47,350 bases of DNA from an uncultured Collinsella sp. (GTDB lineage: Bacteria; Actinomycetota; Coriobacteriia; Coriobacteriales; Coriobacteriaceae): assembly GCA_900540995.1 (NCBI GenBank), contig UQHO01000014.1, positions 1 to 47,350 of the forward strand. Direction: 5' to 3'. Positions 16,530 through 23,656 of this stretch are shown here, piece by piece. Each line of letters starts with the position of its first letter. Within the stretch, counting starts at the first letter, position 1. The translations under genes and the position numbers were made by a program. The notes beneath the pieces are model-generated. The model did not search any database. It was not told the origin of the DNA and saw nothing but the letters and a program-made list of their open reading frames with translations.

Positions 16530-16568
16530 TCAAGCGGGTTTTTTGGATGAGAAGCGATCCTCTGGACA

Positions 16569-16666
16569 AAAAGCGTCACAACATTCGACGCTTTTCCTCG
16601 TTTTCGAGATTTTCATCAAATGTTGTGACGGTTTGGATGTGGCAAAGGGACTGTCTTTTTTCACAT
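16569..16666. repeat. Nested hairpin element, copy 2, with decayed palindrome
   Basis: AAAAGCGTC (16569-16577) pairs with 16587-16595, while TCACAACATTCGA (16576-16588) is complementary, with one mismatch, to 16616-16628. On the minus strand the first stem ends in TTTTT and could terminate the fusion gene. A degenerate copy of the TGTGACAAAGGG palindrome (16637-16666) overlaps the stop codon of that gene. Confidence 0.62.
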
Positions 16667-17608
16667 AGCGAGGGCTGCGCGGATGGAGGGGACCTCCAGA
16701 GCCTCGCGGAGCCAGGGGGCCAGCTGCTCGGGGTGACCCTGCAGGTAGCCTTTAAGCTCGGACGGGGCCACGCGGCGCACTTCCGAGATCTCCTCTTGGT
16801 TGATATGCAGCTCGCCCGGCTCAACATGGGCAAGGTAGACCTCGCACCATTCGCACTCGCAGCGGTCGTCGCCGTGGTCCTCGCGGTAGGTCACGTGACC
16901 GAGGTGTTTGAGCTGGTCGGGTGCGCGCGTGATGCCGAGCTCTTCGTTGATGCGGCGCGCCGTCGCGGCGACAACGTCCTCCCCGGGGAGCGGATGGCCG
17001 GCACAGCTATCGGCCAGCACCCCGCCCCACAGGCGTTTGAGCGGACTGCGACGACAGAGCAGCAGGCGTGCGTCTTCGCCCTGGCCCTCGACCAGAAGCG
17101 TCAGAAATGCCTGATGCAGAATGCCCTCACCGGCATGGGCATCGATGCGGTCGACGGGGCCAAGCGTCTCGCCGGTCGCGGCATTGACCGCCACGACCTC
17201 GGCGCCCGCGCCGCCCTCATCCCAGCCGGCGCGCAGAATGCGGGCTGCGGCCTCCTCGAGCGCGGCGATGAGTTCCTTGGTGGTGTCGAGCACGCGCTGC
17301 AGGTCGTCCCCGCTCGCCCGTTCAACATGAAAACCCGTGCTTGCAACGACCGGCACGCCAAAGCGCGTGGCCAGCGCCGCCGCGATATCGTGCGCCGGGA
17401 TTTCGTCGCGATGGCACGGAACGGCCAGGATGCTCACCGTCGCCGTACGGCCGGGCTCGGGGCGCGGAATGGCCTGCGCCGTGGCGCCCAGGTGCGCGAA
17501 CTCCGGCGAGCAGGCGTACACCGCCATGCCTCGCGGCGTCACCGTCAGCTGGGCCTCGAGCGCAAACTTGCCCTCGCCCACTGCAACCTTTGTCGTGTGC
17601 ATACCCAT
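16661..17608 (-). CDS. LpdD-like prenyl-flavin chaperone domain fused to an IDI-like NUDIX domain
   Basis: A 315-residue two-domain protein. Residues 1-120 resemble LpdD, the small partner of UbiD/UbiX in gallate decarboxylase loci: HLGATAQAIPRP (39-50), SILAVPCHRDEI (59-70), VVASTGFHVERAS (87-99). Residues 137-315 resemble type I isopentenyl-diphosphate isomerase: DAHAGEGILHQAF (H158, H165), DSCAGHPLPGE (C202, H205), RRINEELGI instead of a hydrolase REUxEE box, and ECEWCEVY (E251, E253). These match the metal and catalytic residues of E. coli Idi. The likely role is to supply or isomerise the prenyl donor and help mature the UbiD cofactor. The start at 17608 has AGGAG 5 nt upstream; GTATG 6 nt later is an alternative. 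A YfcD-like NUDIX hydrolase is the main alternative for the C-terminal half. Confidence 0.75.
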   Translation of the reverse strand: MGMHTTKVAVGEGKFALEAQLTVTPRGMAVYACSPEFAHLGATAQAIPRPEPGRTATVSILAVPCHRDEIPAHDIAAALATRFGVPVVASTGFHVERASGDDLQRVLDTTKELIAALEEAAARILRAGWDEGGAGAEVVAVNAATGETLGPVDRIDAHAGEGILHQAFLTLLVEGQGEDARLLLCRRSPLKRLWGGVLADSCAGHPLPGEDVVAATARRINEELGITRAPDQLKHLGHVTYREDHGDDRCECEWCEVYLAHVEPGELHINQEEISEVRRVAPSELKGYLQGHPEQLAPWLREALEVPSIRAALAM

Positions 17609-17650
17609 GGGATCTCCTGTCGCCCGCAATGTACCTGAGACCATCTTCGC

Positions 17651-17689
17651 CTGTATTGCGACTATACAGGCAAGCACAGCCTGCGACAA
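17651..17689 (-). promoter_or_regulatory. Promoter and operator-like dyad A before the fusion gene
   Basis: CTGTATTGCGACTATACAG (17651-17669) extends to 8-bp perfect arms. On the minus strand it contains a TATAGT -10 with TTGTCG 17 bp upstream (complement at 17684-17689). A protein bound here would cover the -10. It lies 43 bp before the fusion-gene start and 100 bp before the divergent MFS start, so it could serve both. Confidence 0.65.
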
Positions 17690-17769
17690 AGGGGGCAGGC
17701 ACCTGACACATTCTGTTAGAGTTGCAGGGATTGAATCCCGCTTATTCATGCGACATTGGAGTGACAACC

Positions 17770-19005
17770 TTGACCGCCGCAACCACGTCTAAAAGTAAGT
17801 CAACCGCCGCCGCGCTCTCCCCCGCGCGCACCAAGCTCTGCCTGGCGCTGCTCGTGCTGTTGGGATTCTCGCTCGGCTGCTCAGAGTTCGTGGTCATCGG
17901 CATCGAAAGCGACTTGGCAACGGAACTCGGCGTATCACTTGCCACTGCGGGCCAGCTCATCAGCGTGTTCGCGCTCGTCTATGCCATCGCCACGCCGGTG
18001 CTTGCGCTCAGCACGGGGCGATTCCGCCGCTACCAGTTGCTCGTGTACTACAGCATCGTCTTTGTGCTCGGCAACCTGGTCATGGCGTTGGCGCCCAACT
18101 TCCAGGTGCTCTTTATCTCGCGCATTGTCCTGGGATCCGTCTCGGGCGCGCTGCTCGCCGTGGGCGTGACGTACATCCCCGAGCTGCTGTCCCCGCAGCA
18201 AACTTCGCTTGCCATCTCGGTCGTGTACGGCGCGTTTTCCGTGGCGATGGTCTTTGTCACTTCGATCGGCAAGTTCGTGGCCGACACGCTCGATTGGCAC
18301 GTGGCCATGTACGGTACGCTGACCTTTGCCGTTTTGATCTGCGGAGCGCTCGTGGCGTTTATGCCGCGCGCCGGACAGACCGACGAACCCGCTACCTTCC
18401 GCGAGCAGGCGGGTCTGCTACGCGAACCGAGCATCATCACCGGCATGCTTATCTTTTTGTTTGGCGTGGGCTCGGTCTATGTGTTCTACGGCTACGTGAC
18501 GCCTTATCTTGAGCAGGTGCTGGGCATGGGCACTGTTCAGGCGAGTACCACGCTTATGGCCTACGGCGTGTTCTGCCTGATCTCGAACATCCTGGGCGGA
18601 TGGATCGACGCGCGCTTTGGCATGAAGGCGCTGCTTGTGACGTTTGTGCTGCAGGCTGCGGCGTTACTCGGGCTGTTTGCCGTGGGCGGCACCATGCCGC
18701 TCGCGCTGGTCTTTGTCTTTAGCCTGGCGCTGCTCATGTACCTGTTCTCGGTGTCATGCATCACGCACTTTATGGACGTGGCGCGCAGCCGCCATCCCAA
18801 GTCGATGGTGCTCGCGAGTTCGGTTGAGCCCATGGCGTTTAACGTCGGCATTTCGTTTGGCACCGCAGTAGGCGGCGCCGTGGTGAGCAGCGTTGGCATT
18901 GCCTACGTTGGCGCGGTTGGTGCCGCGTTCTCGCTTGTGGCCTGGGCGCTTACGCTGGTGACGATTAAGCTGGCTCGCTGGGAGCGCAAGCGGGCGAGGG
19001 CGTAA
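17770..19005 (+). CDS. MFS transporter, DHA1-like (AraJ/YdhP type)
   Basis: Drug/metabolite:proton antiporter of about 411 residues and 12 membrane segments. The first segment has LLGFSLGCSEFVVIGIESDLA, then the DHA1 pattern SLATAGQLISVFALVYAIATP and the loop GRFRRYQLL between segments 2 and 3. I start at TTG 17770 because GGAG lies 8 nt upstream; earlier in-frame starts lack a ribosome site, so the N-terminus is uncertain. The gene is divergent from the LpdD-IDI fusion and shares its dyad region. Export of a decarboxylated phenol is an attractive guess, but DHA1 exporters are broad and this is unproven. A phosphatase gene follows 51 bp later. Confidence 0.83.
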   Translation: MTAATTSKSKSTAAALSPARTKLCLALLVLLGFSLGCSEFVVIGIESDLATELGVSLATAGQLISVFALVYAIATPVLALSTGRFRRYQLLVYYSIVFVLGNLVMALAPNFQVLFISRIVLGSVSGALLAVGVTYIPELLSPQQTSLAISVVYGAFSVAMVFVTSIGKFVADTLDWHVAMYGTLTFAVLICGALVAFMPRAGQTDEPATFREQAGLLREPSIITGMLIFLFGVGSVYVFYGYVTPYLEQVLGMGTVQASTTLMAYGVFCLISNILGGWIDARFGMKALLVTFVLQAAALLGLFAVGGTMPLALVFVFSLALLMYLFSVSCITHFMDVARSRHPKSMVLASSVEPMAFNVGISFGTAVGGAVVSSVGIAYVGAVGAAFSLVAWALTLVTIKLARWERKRARA

Positions 19006-19056
19006 GCGCAGATGCGATACTCGAACTCGATGATGGCGATCGAAAGGAAACCGCAT

Positions 19057-19503
19057 ATGCAACGTGTACTGTTTATCTGCCATGGGAACATCTGCCGCTC
19101 GACGATGGCTGAGTCGGTGTTTACCGAGCTCGTGCGCCGCACTGGGCGCGAGGCGGAGTTTGTCATCGATTCCGCAGCGACCTCAACTGAGGAGATCGGC
19201 AACCCGCCGCATCATGGCACGGTCGCCAAGCTGCGCGAAGTCGGGATTCCCGTCGTTGCGCACCGTGCCCGCCAGGTGCGTCGAGCAGAGTATGGCAACT
19301 GGGACCACATTGTCTATATGGATGCTGAGAACGCGCGTGGCCTGCGTCGCATCTTTGGCGACGACCCCGACGGCAAGATTACGCGCTTGCTCGATTGGAC
19401 CGGACGCCCCGGCGACGTGGCCGATCCCTGGTACACCGGCAATTTCGATGCCACCTACCGCGACGTGCTCGCCGGTTGCGCCGCTATGCTCGAGCAGCTG
19501 TAG
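19057..19503 (+). CDS. Low-molecular-weight protein-tyrosine phosphatase
   Basis: Cytoplasmic phosphatase of 148 residues with the C-x5-R-S active loop at the N-terminus (CHGNICRS, C8 and R14) and the general-acid Asp in VADPWYTGN (D123). Family members remove phosphate from tyrosine kinases or other proteins, sometimes low-molecular-weight phosphomonoesters. The start ATG at 19057 has AAAGGAAA upstream; an in-frame start 45 nt earlier has no good site. It follows the MFS gene on the same strand and converges on the 19636 gene. Confidence 0.93.
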   Translation: MQRVLFICHGNICRSTMAESVFTELVRRTGREAEFVIDSAATSTEEIGNPPHHGTVAKLREVGIPVVAHRARQVRRAEYGNWDHIVYMDAENARGLRRIFGDDPDGKITRLLDWTGRPGDVADPWYTGNFDATYRDVLAGCAAMLEQL

Positions 19504-19540
19504 GAAAGCGAGGTCGCAGGCCACGCCTTCGGCGCGAAAC

Positions 19541-19634
19541 GAGCGTGGATAATCTCCCGCATGAAAAATGAGCGTGGATTTTCTCCCACTTTGAGCATTC
19601 AAGTGCGCTCTAAACGGGAGAAAATCCACGCTCA
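19541..19634. repeat. Inverted repeat with extra direct copy between convergent genes
   Basis: A perfect 19-bp inverted repeat (left arm 19569-19587, right arm 19616-19634; the core is GAGCGTGGATTTTCTCCC) plus a third direct copy with two changes at 19541-19558, spaced 29 bp from the left arm. It lies between the convergent phosphatase and Cys-rich genes and could end transcription both ways. The right arm can pair with either left copy. Confidence 0.6.
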
Positions 19635-19635
19635 C

Positions 19636-19965
19636 CTATTCGTCGACGATCTCGGCGAGCCAGACGTTGAGGGTGTCGACCTCGGGGCAGCAGAACTTTG
19701 CCGTGCCAGGCTCGTTGCCAGGCACGGTTCCGCCATAGCGCAGGATATCGATATAGGGAAAGCCCACATGGCAGGCCATGGCGCACATCTTGCCGCGATC
19801 GCGGTCAAAGTCAAAAACGTCGCCCGGCTTGTGACCGTGGTGGCAGCGGCACGTCCCCAGCTGGTCCACGCAGCTCACGCGGATACGCGGCCGCTTGCCA
19901 CGCGGCGCGCCGAGCGGCCTGTTCTCGCCCGCAGGCTTGACGCCGCCCTCGCCAATGTTACTCAT
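19636..19965 (-). CDS. Small Cys-rich protein, TIGR04076-like
   Basis: A 109-residue protein of unknown function that resembles the short TIGR04076 group. Cysteines occur at RVSCVDQLGTCRCHH, the GKMCAMACHVGFP segment and a C-terminal KFCCPE motif, so a metal site is plausible. The N-terminal 25 residues are Gly/Pro/Arg-rich and probably disordered. Its start overlaps the stop of the pyridoxamine kinase gene by 8 bp, so the two are one operon. The function is not known; I infer only co-expression with the kinase. Confidence 0.7.
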   Translation of the reverse strand: MSNIGEGGVKPAGENRPLGAPRGKRPRIRVSCVDQLGTCRCHHGHKPGDVFDFDRDRGKMCAMACHVGFPYIDILRYGGTVPGNEPGTAKFCCPEVDTLNVWLAEIVDE

Positions 19966-20782
19966 GGTCGATCACGTCCAGGCAGGCCTCGATGGGAAGG
20001 CCGGCCGACTTGTCCTCTTGGTCGGCATTGCGCTCGATAAGCTCAGCCACCACACGCATGGCATCGAACGTCGCGCGCTGCAGACTCCAGCCTGCCATAA
20101 CGCGGCCGACGAGCACCGCCGAGAACGTGTCGCCCGTGCCCGGGAAATAGACCGGAATGAGCTCAAAGGGAATCGTAAAGTACTCCCCCGCCACATGGTC
20201 GTAACCGATAACCGCGTTCGTGCCATTGACTACGGCGCTCGTAATGACCACCGACTTGGCACCCAGCTCACGCACGGCGTTCACAAGAACGCGAGCCTCG
20301 TCGGGCGTGATTTGCTCTGCAATAGGCGTATCGGTGAGCAGACAGGCCTCAGTGTAATTGGGAACCGCGTAATCGGCGCACTCGAGCAGGTGCCTCATGA
20401 GACCGATCGTGGACTCAGGCACACCGGCATAGAGCTTGCCGTTGTCGCCCATGATGGGATCGACGAACACCTTGGTGCCCTTTTGCGCGCGGCGGTGGCA
20501 AAAGTTCGAGATGATGCGCGTCTCTTCCTCGGTCACGATAAAGCCGGTCGAGATGGCGTCGAACTCAAAGCCGAGCTCCTCCCAGATGGCAAGACTCTGA
20601 CGCACGTACTCGGTGGTGTCGTGGATGTAGAACTTGGGGTAGTTGAGCGTGTCGGACACAAGTGCCGTCGGCAGATTGTGGATACGGTAACCCATGTGTG
20701 ACAGCACCGGCAGCATGGCGGAAAGCGCGACCTTGCCGTAACCGCACATATCGTTAATCAGCAGCAGCTGAGTATTCTTCAT
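19958..20782 (-). CDS. pdxY: Pyridoxal/pyridoxamine kinase (PdxY/PdxK type)
   Basis: Ribokinase-fold enzyme that phosphorylates pyridoxal or pyridoxamine with ATP in vitamin B6 salvage, 274 residues. The N-terminus MKNTQLLLINDMCGYGKVAL fits the family glycine region, with VALSAMLPVLSHMGY, VDPIMGDNGKLYAG and the late anion-hole/catalytic GTGDTFSAVL Asp. The ATG at 20782 follows GGGAG at 6 nt. It lies upstream of a small Cys-rich gene in the same operon. PdxY versus PdxK cannot be told from sequence alone; some family members act on other hydroxymethylpyrimidines. Confidence 0.85.
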   Translation of the reverse strand: MKNTQLLLINDMCGYGKVALSAMLPVLSHMGYRIHNLPTALVSDTLNYPKFYIHDTTEYVRQSLAIWEELGFEFDAISTGFIVTEEETRIISNFCHRRAQKGTKVFVDPIMGDNGKLYAGVPESTIGLMRHLLECADYAVPNYTEACLLTDTPIAEQITPDEARVLVNAVRELGAKSVVITSAVVNGTNAVIGYDHVAGEYFTIPFELIPVYFPGTGDTFSAVLVGRVMAGWSLQRATFDAMRVVAELIERNADQEDKSAGLPIEACLDVIDHE

Positions 20783-20961
20783 GAGGGTCTCCCTTGGTTC
20801 GGGCACGGCGCAGCAGCGCCACAGTGCGACTAAGTGTAGCGCAGGAGGCGTTGTGGGCGGGCGGTGGCGCCGTGGAGGTCAAATTGTTGCGGAAAGGTTT
20901 CGGAAATGGGGGCTGTTTGCTCCATAGCGGCCTAGTTGATGCTACTCATATAGCTCCATTT
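20783..20961. other. Spacer upstream of pdxY
   Basis: About 180 bp holding the unresolved pdxY promoter. I see no gene, riboswitch or clear hairpin here. The next feature is the 155-bp palindromic element starting at 20962. Confidence 0.35.
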
Positions 20962-21116
20962 CAAAACTATGCCTATTTACTACGTTTAACCGCCCGCCTC
21001 CAACCACAGCGAATTTCTCTCCAACAAAACCGCAGGTAGATAGCTTGCGTTTTTTCAGAAACAGCTGTTGTGGTCAGCGATGCTGGATTCATCGTAGTAA
21101 TTAGGCATAGTTTTTG
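20962..21116. repeat. 155-bp palindromic element, copy 1
   Basis: Arms CAAAACTATGCCTATTTACT (20962-20981 and on to 20984) and the complementary 21093-21116 enclose a core that matches the element at 31738-31897: TTTAACCG, CCAACCA, CGAATTTC, AAAACCGCAGGTA, GCTTGCGT. The outer parts of the arms differ from the second copy but still pair, so pairing is kept while sequence changes. No open frame. Candidate structured RNA or non-autonomous mobile element. Confidence 0.6.
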
Positions 21117-21187
21117 GCAAGGCCGCTTCGAAAGGCATCATCGCAGCCCAAAACGATACCTTTTCCTTCGTCCCCAAGGGATCAGAT

Positions 21188-21246
21188 TGCCGCTTAGGAG
21201 CGTTTGCAGCGTCGAGCGGTTACGGCGTTTGGTAAAACGCCGTAAC
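21188..21246 (-). repeat. 3'-UTR element, orphan copy
   Basis: A 12-bp perfect stem with loop TACC on the minus strand (21219-21246) is followed by CGACGCTGC and GCAATCTG, as in the copies after prfA, the epimerase and ubiD. No gene precedes it and no clear terminator follows, so it is probably a remnant of a lost gene end. Confidence 0.55.
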
Positions 21247-21263
21247 TTAATAAGTTTGGTACC

Positions 21264-21326
21264 TTGACATTTATTTCTTGCACTCCTAAATTAGTTAGGC
21301 ACAAAACAATTGCACTACCTAACTAA
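21264..21326 (+). promoter_or_regulatory. marR promoter and operator
   Basis: TTGACA (21264-21269), 17-bp spacer, TAAATT (21287-21292). A perfect dyad TTAGTTAGG (21291-21299) / CCTAACTAA (21318-21326) overlaps the -10 and the start region, a typical MarR autoregulatory arrangement. AAAGGAG follows at 21328-21334 before the ATG at 21343. Confidence 0.7.
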
Positions 21327-21342
21327 AGAAAGGAGCGACACC

Positions 21343-21849
21343 ATGTGCGATGACCACATCGGCCTCTGCCCCCACACGCCGGGCGGCGACCCCCATGAAC
21401 CCGCAGATGCGCCCGCGGCACAGTCCCAATCAGACGCGCTCGCCAAGCACATCCTAAACGGGCTGGGCTTCTGCGGCCACTTTCTGCACTTTCACGGCGG
21501 CGGCGCCTCGGGAAAGGCCCCCATCGTCTGCTTGCTCGCCAAGCAGCCAAACGGCGAGATGTCACAGCAGGAACTAGGCCTGCACTTTGATCTTAAGCCC
21601 GGTTCGCTTTCCGAGATTCTCTCCAAGATCGAATGCGCCGGCCTTATCGAGCGCAGCCGCAATCCCAAAGACCGGCGGCAGCTCACCATTCGCCTGACCG
21701 AAGCGGGATGGGAAAAGGCCCACGTAGAGCAGGCGGCCCGCATTCGCTTTAGAGAGCAGGCCTTTAGCGCGCTCACCCATGACGAGCGCGAGGACCTCGC
21801 CGAAATGCTCGATAAAATCCGCGTAACCTGGGAGGAACTGGATGATTAA
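21343..21849 (+). CDS. MarR-family repressor
   Basis: Winged-helix regulator of 168 residues that probably represses the ABC exporter operon until a ligand binds. The wHTH is at about 75-115 (MSQQELGLHFDLKPGSLSEI then AGLIERSRNPKDRRQLTIRL, with the beta-wing DRR). The N-terminus (MCDDHIGLCPHTPGG, then HFHGG) is Cys/His-rich, which may sense metal or redox. I start at 21343, behind AAAGGAG, rather than at an earlier frame start at 21310 inside the operator. The next gene overlaps by 8 bp. Confidence 0.9.
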   Translation: MCDDHIGLCPHTPGGDPHEPADAPAAQSQSDALAKHILNGLGFCGHFLHFHGGGASGKAPIVCLLAKQPNGEMSQQELGLHFDLKPGSLSEILSKIECAGLIERSRNPKDRRQLTIRLTEAGWEKAHVEQAARIRFREQAFSALTHDEREDLAEMLDKIRVTWEELDD

Positions 21850-23656
21850 AACCCTCATGGGAAGCATCCGCGACTATATGAAAGTCACCGTTGCCACGCC
21901 GCTGCTCGTGCTTGGCGAGGTGCTCTGCGAGATGCTGATTCCATTTATCACCGCCAACCTGATCGACGCCATCAAAGACGGCGCCACCGTAGCCGAGATG
22001 CTTCCCACCGCGGGCCTTTTGGTGCTCATCGCGCTGACATCGCTTGCTTTTGGCGCCGCGGCAGGCGTCACCTGCAGCCATGCGAGCTGCGGCTTCGCCA
22101 AGAACCTGCGTCACGACCTGTTCTACAAAATCCAGACGTTCAGCTTTGCCAACATCGATGAGTTCTCGAGCTCCTCGCTCGTCACGCGCCTGACCACCGA
22201 CATCAACAACGTGCAGCAGGCCTTTATGATGATCATCCGTATCGCCGTGCGCGCGCCGCTGGTATTGATCTTCGCCTTTACCATGGCGTTTATCATGGGC
22301 GGCAGCGTCGCCATGGTCTACCTGGTCATCATTCCGCTGCTGGGCTTTGGGCTGTTCTTTATCATCTTTAAGGTGCGTCCCATCTTCTCGCGCGTGTTCC
22401 ACAAGTACGATGCCCTTAACGAGTCCGTCGAGGAAAACGTCACCGGCATGCGCGTGGTTAAGAGCTACGTACGCGAAGACTTTGAGAAGGAGAAGTTCGC
22501 GGCCGCCGCGCGCGATGTCCAGATGGACTTCACCCGCGCCGAGAAGCTGCTCGCCTTTAACAACCCCATGATGAACATCTGCGTCAACGGCGCGTTTGTC
22601 GTCATCATCTACCTGGGCTCCAAGCTCATCATCACGAGCCAGGGCACGCTGTTCGACGTGGGCCAGCTCTCCTCGACCTTTACCTATGGTTTCCAGATTC
22701 TCATGAGCCTGATGCAGCTGTCGATGATCTTTGTCATGGTGACCATGGCCGACGAATCGGCGCACCGCATTACCGAGGTGCTGGCCGCCGAGCCCACGAT
22801 CGCCGATCCCGCCGAGCCCGTGCTCGAGGTCGCCGACGGTTCCATCGACTTTGACCACGTGAGCTTTAAGTATTCCGCGCATGCGAAGCGCCAGGCGCTC
22901 GACGATATCGACCTGCATATTAAGAGCGGCGAGACCATCGGTATTATCGGCGGCACCGGCTCGGCCAAGTCGACGCTCGTGAATCTGATCGCCCGCCTGT
23001 ACGATGTCACCGAGGGCACCGTGCGCGTCGGCGGCGTGAACGTACGCAACTACGATCTGGACACGCTGCGCCACCAGGTAGCCATGGTGCTGCAGAAAAA
23101 CGTGCTGTTTAGCGGCACCATCGCCGAAAACCTGCGCTGGGGCGACCCGAACGCCACCGACGAGGAAGTCCGCGAGGCAGCACATCTGGCCTGCGCCGAC
23201 GAGTTTGTCGACGGCTTCCCCAAGGGCTATGACACCTGGATCGAGCAGGGCGGCTCCAATGTCTCGGGCGGTCAGAAGCAGCGCCTGTGCATTGCGCGTG
23301 CCCTGCTGCGTCGCCCCAAGATCTTGATCCTGGACGACTCCACCAGCGCCGTCGACACCAAGACCGACGCCAAGATCCGCGCAGGGCTGGCAAGCTATCT
23401 GCCCAACACGACCAAGCTCATCATCGCCCAGCGCATTAGCTCCGTGCAGGATGCAGACCGCATCATCGTCATGGAGGGCGGCCGCATCGCGCAGATCGGC
23501 AACCACGATGAGCTGCTCAAGACGAGCGAGATCTACCGCGAGACCTTTACCTCGCAGAACAAGATGTCTGCCGAGGGCGAAGAGGCCGTCGAAGTCGACA
23601 CCGAGGTATCCGCAACACAAGCTCAGACCCAGGAAGGAGGCGAGGCACATGAGTAA
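21842..23656 (+). CDS. ABC exporter half-transporter A (degenerate-site subunit)
   Basis: Six-helix exporter fused to an ATPase, 604 residues. Membrane domain about 1-310, ATPase after 340. Walker A reads GGTGSAKST (about 370-378) with Ala in place of the usual last Gly, as in some exporters. The signature is VSGGQKQR. The Walker B tail is LDDSTSAVD, so Asp replaces the catalytic Glu. This marks the degenerate ATP site of heterodimeric exporters. Its partner is the next gene, which overlaps by 8 bp (ATGAGTAA). The C-terminal 30 residues are acidic. Substrates may be drugs, peptides or lipids; none can be assigned. Confidence 0.92.
   Translation: MIKTLMGSIRDYMKVTVATPLLVLGEVLCEMLIPFITANLIDAIKDGATVAEMLPTAGLLVLIALTSLAFGAAAGVTCSHASCGFAKNLRHDLFYKIQTFSFANIDEFSSSSLVTRLTTDINNVQQAFMMIIRIAVRAPLVLIFAFTMAFIMGGSVAMVYLVIIPLLGFGLFFIIFKVRPIFSRVFHKYDALNESVEENVTGMRVVKSYVREDFEKEKFAAAARDVQMDFTRAEKLLAFNNPMMNICVNGAFVVIIYLGSKLIITSQGTLFDVGQLSSTFTYGFQILMSLMQLSMIFVMVTMADESAHRITEVLAAEPTIADPAEPVLEVADGSIDFDHVSFKYSAHAKRQALDDIDLHIKSGETIGIIGGTGSAKSTLVNLIARLYDVTEGTVRVGGVNVRNYDLDTLRHQVAMVLQKNVLFSGTIAENLRWGDPNATDEEVREAAHLACADEFVDGFPKGYDTWIEQGGSNVSGGQKQRLCIARALLRRPKILILDDSTSAVDTKTDAKIRAGLASYLPNTTKLIIAQRISSVQDADRIIVMEGGRIAQIGNHDELLKTSEIYRETFTSQNKMSAEGEEAVEVDTEVSATQAQTQEGGEAHE

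Noticed and set aside
16661..17608. Ordinary NUDIX hydrolase
   Set aside because: The box has RR in place of the first catalytic Glu pair, and His/Cys/Glu residues match Idi; however a YfcD-like hydrolase remains the main alternative.
17684..17715. Another copy of the TGTGACAAAGGG palindrome family near 17684
   Set aside because: Only the GACAAAGGG half and a GGCAGGCACCTGACACA stretch remain; pairing is poor, so I do not count it as a copy.
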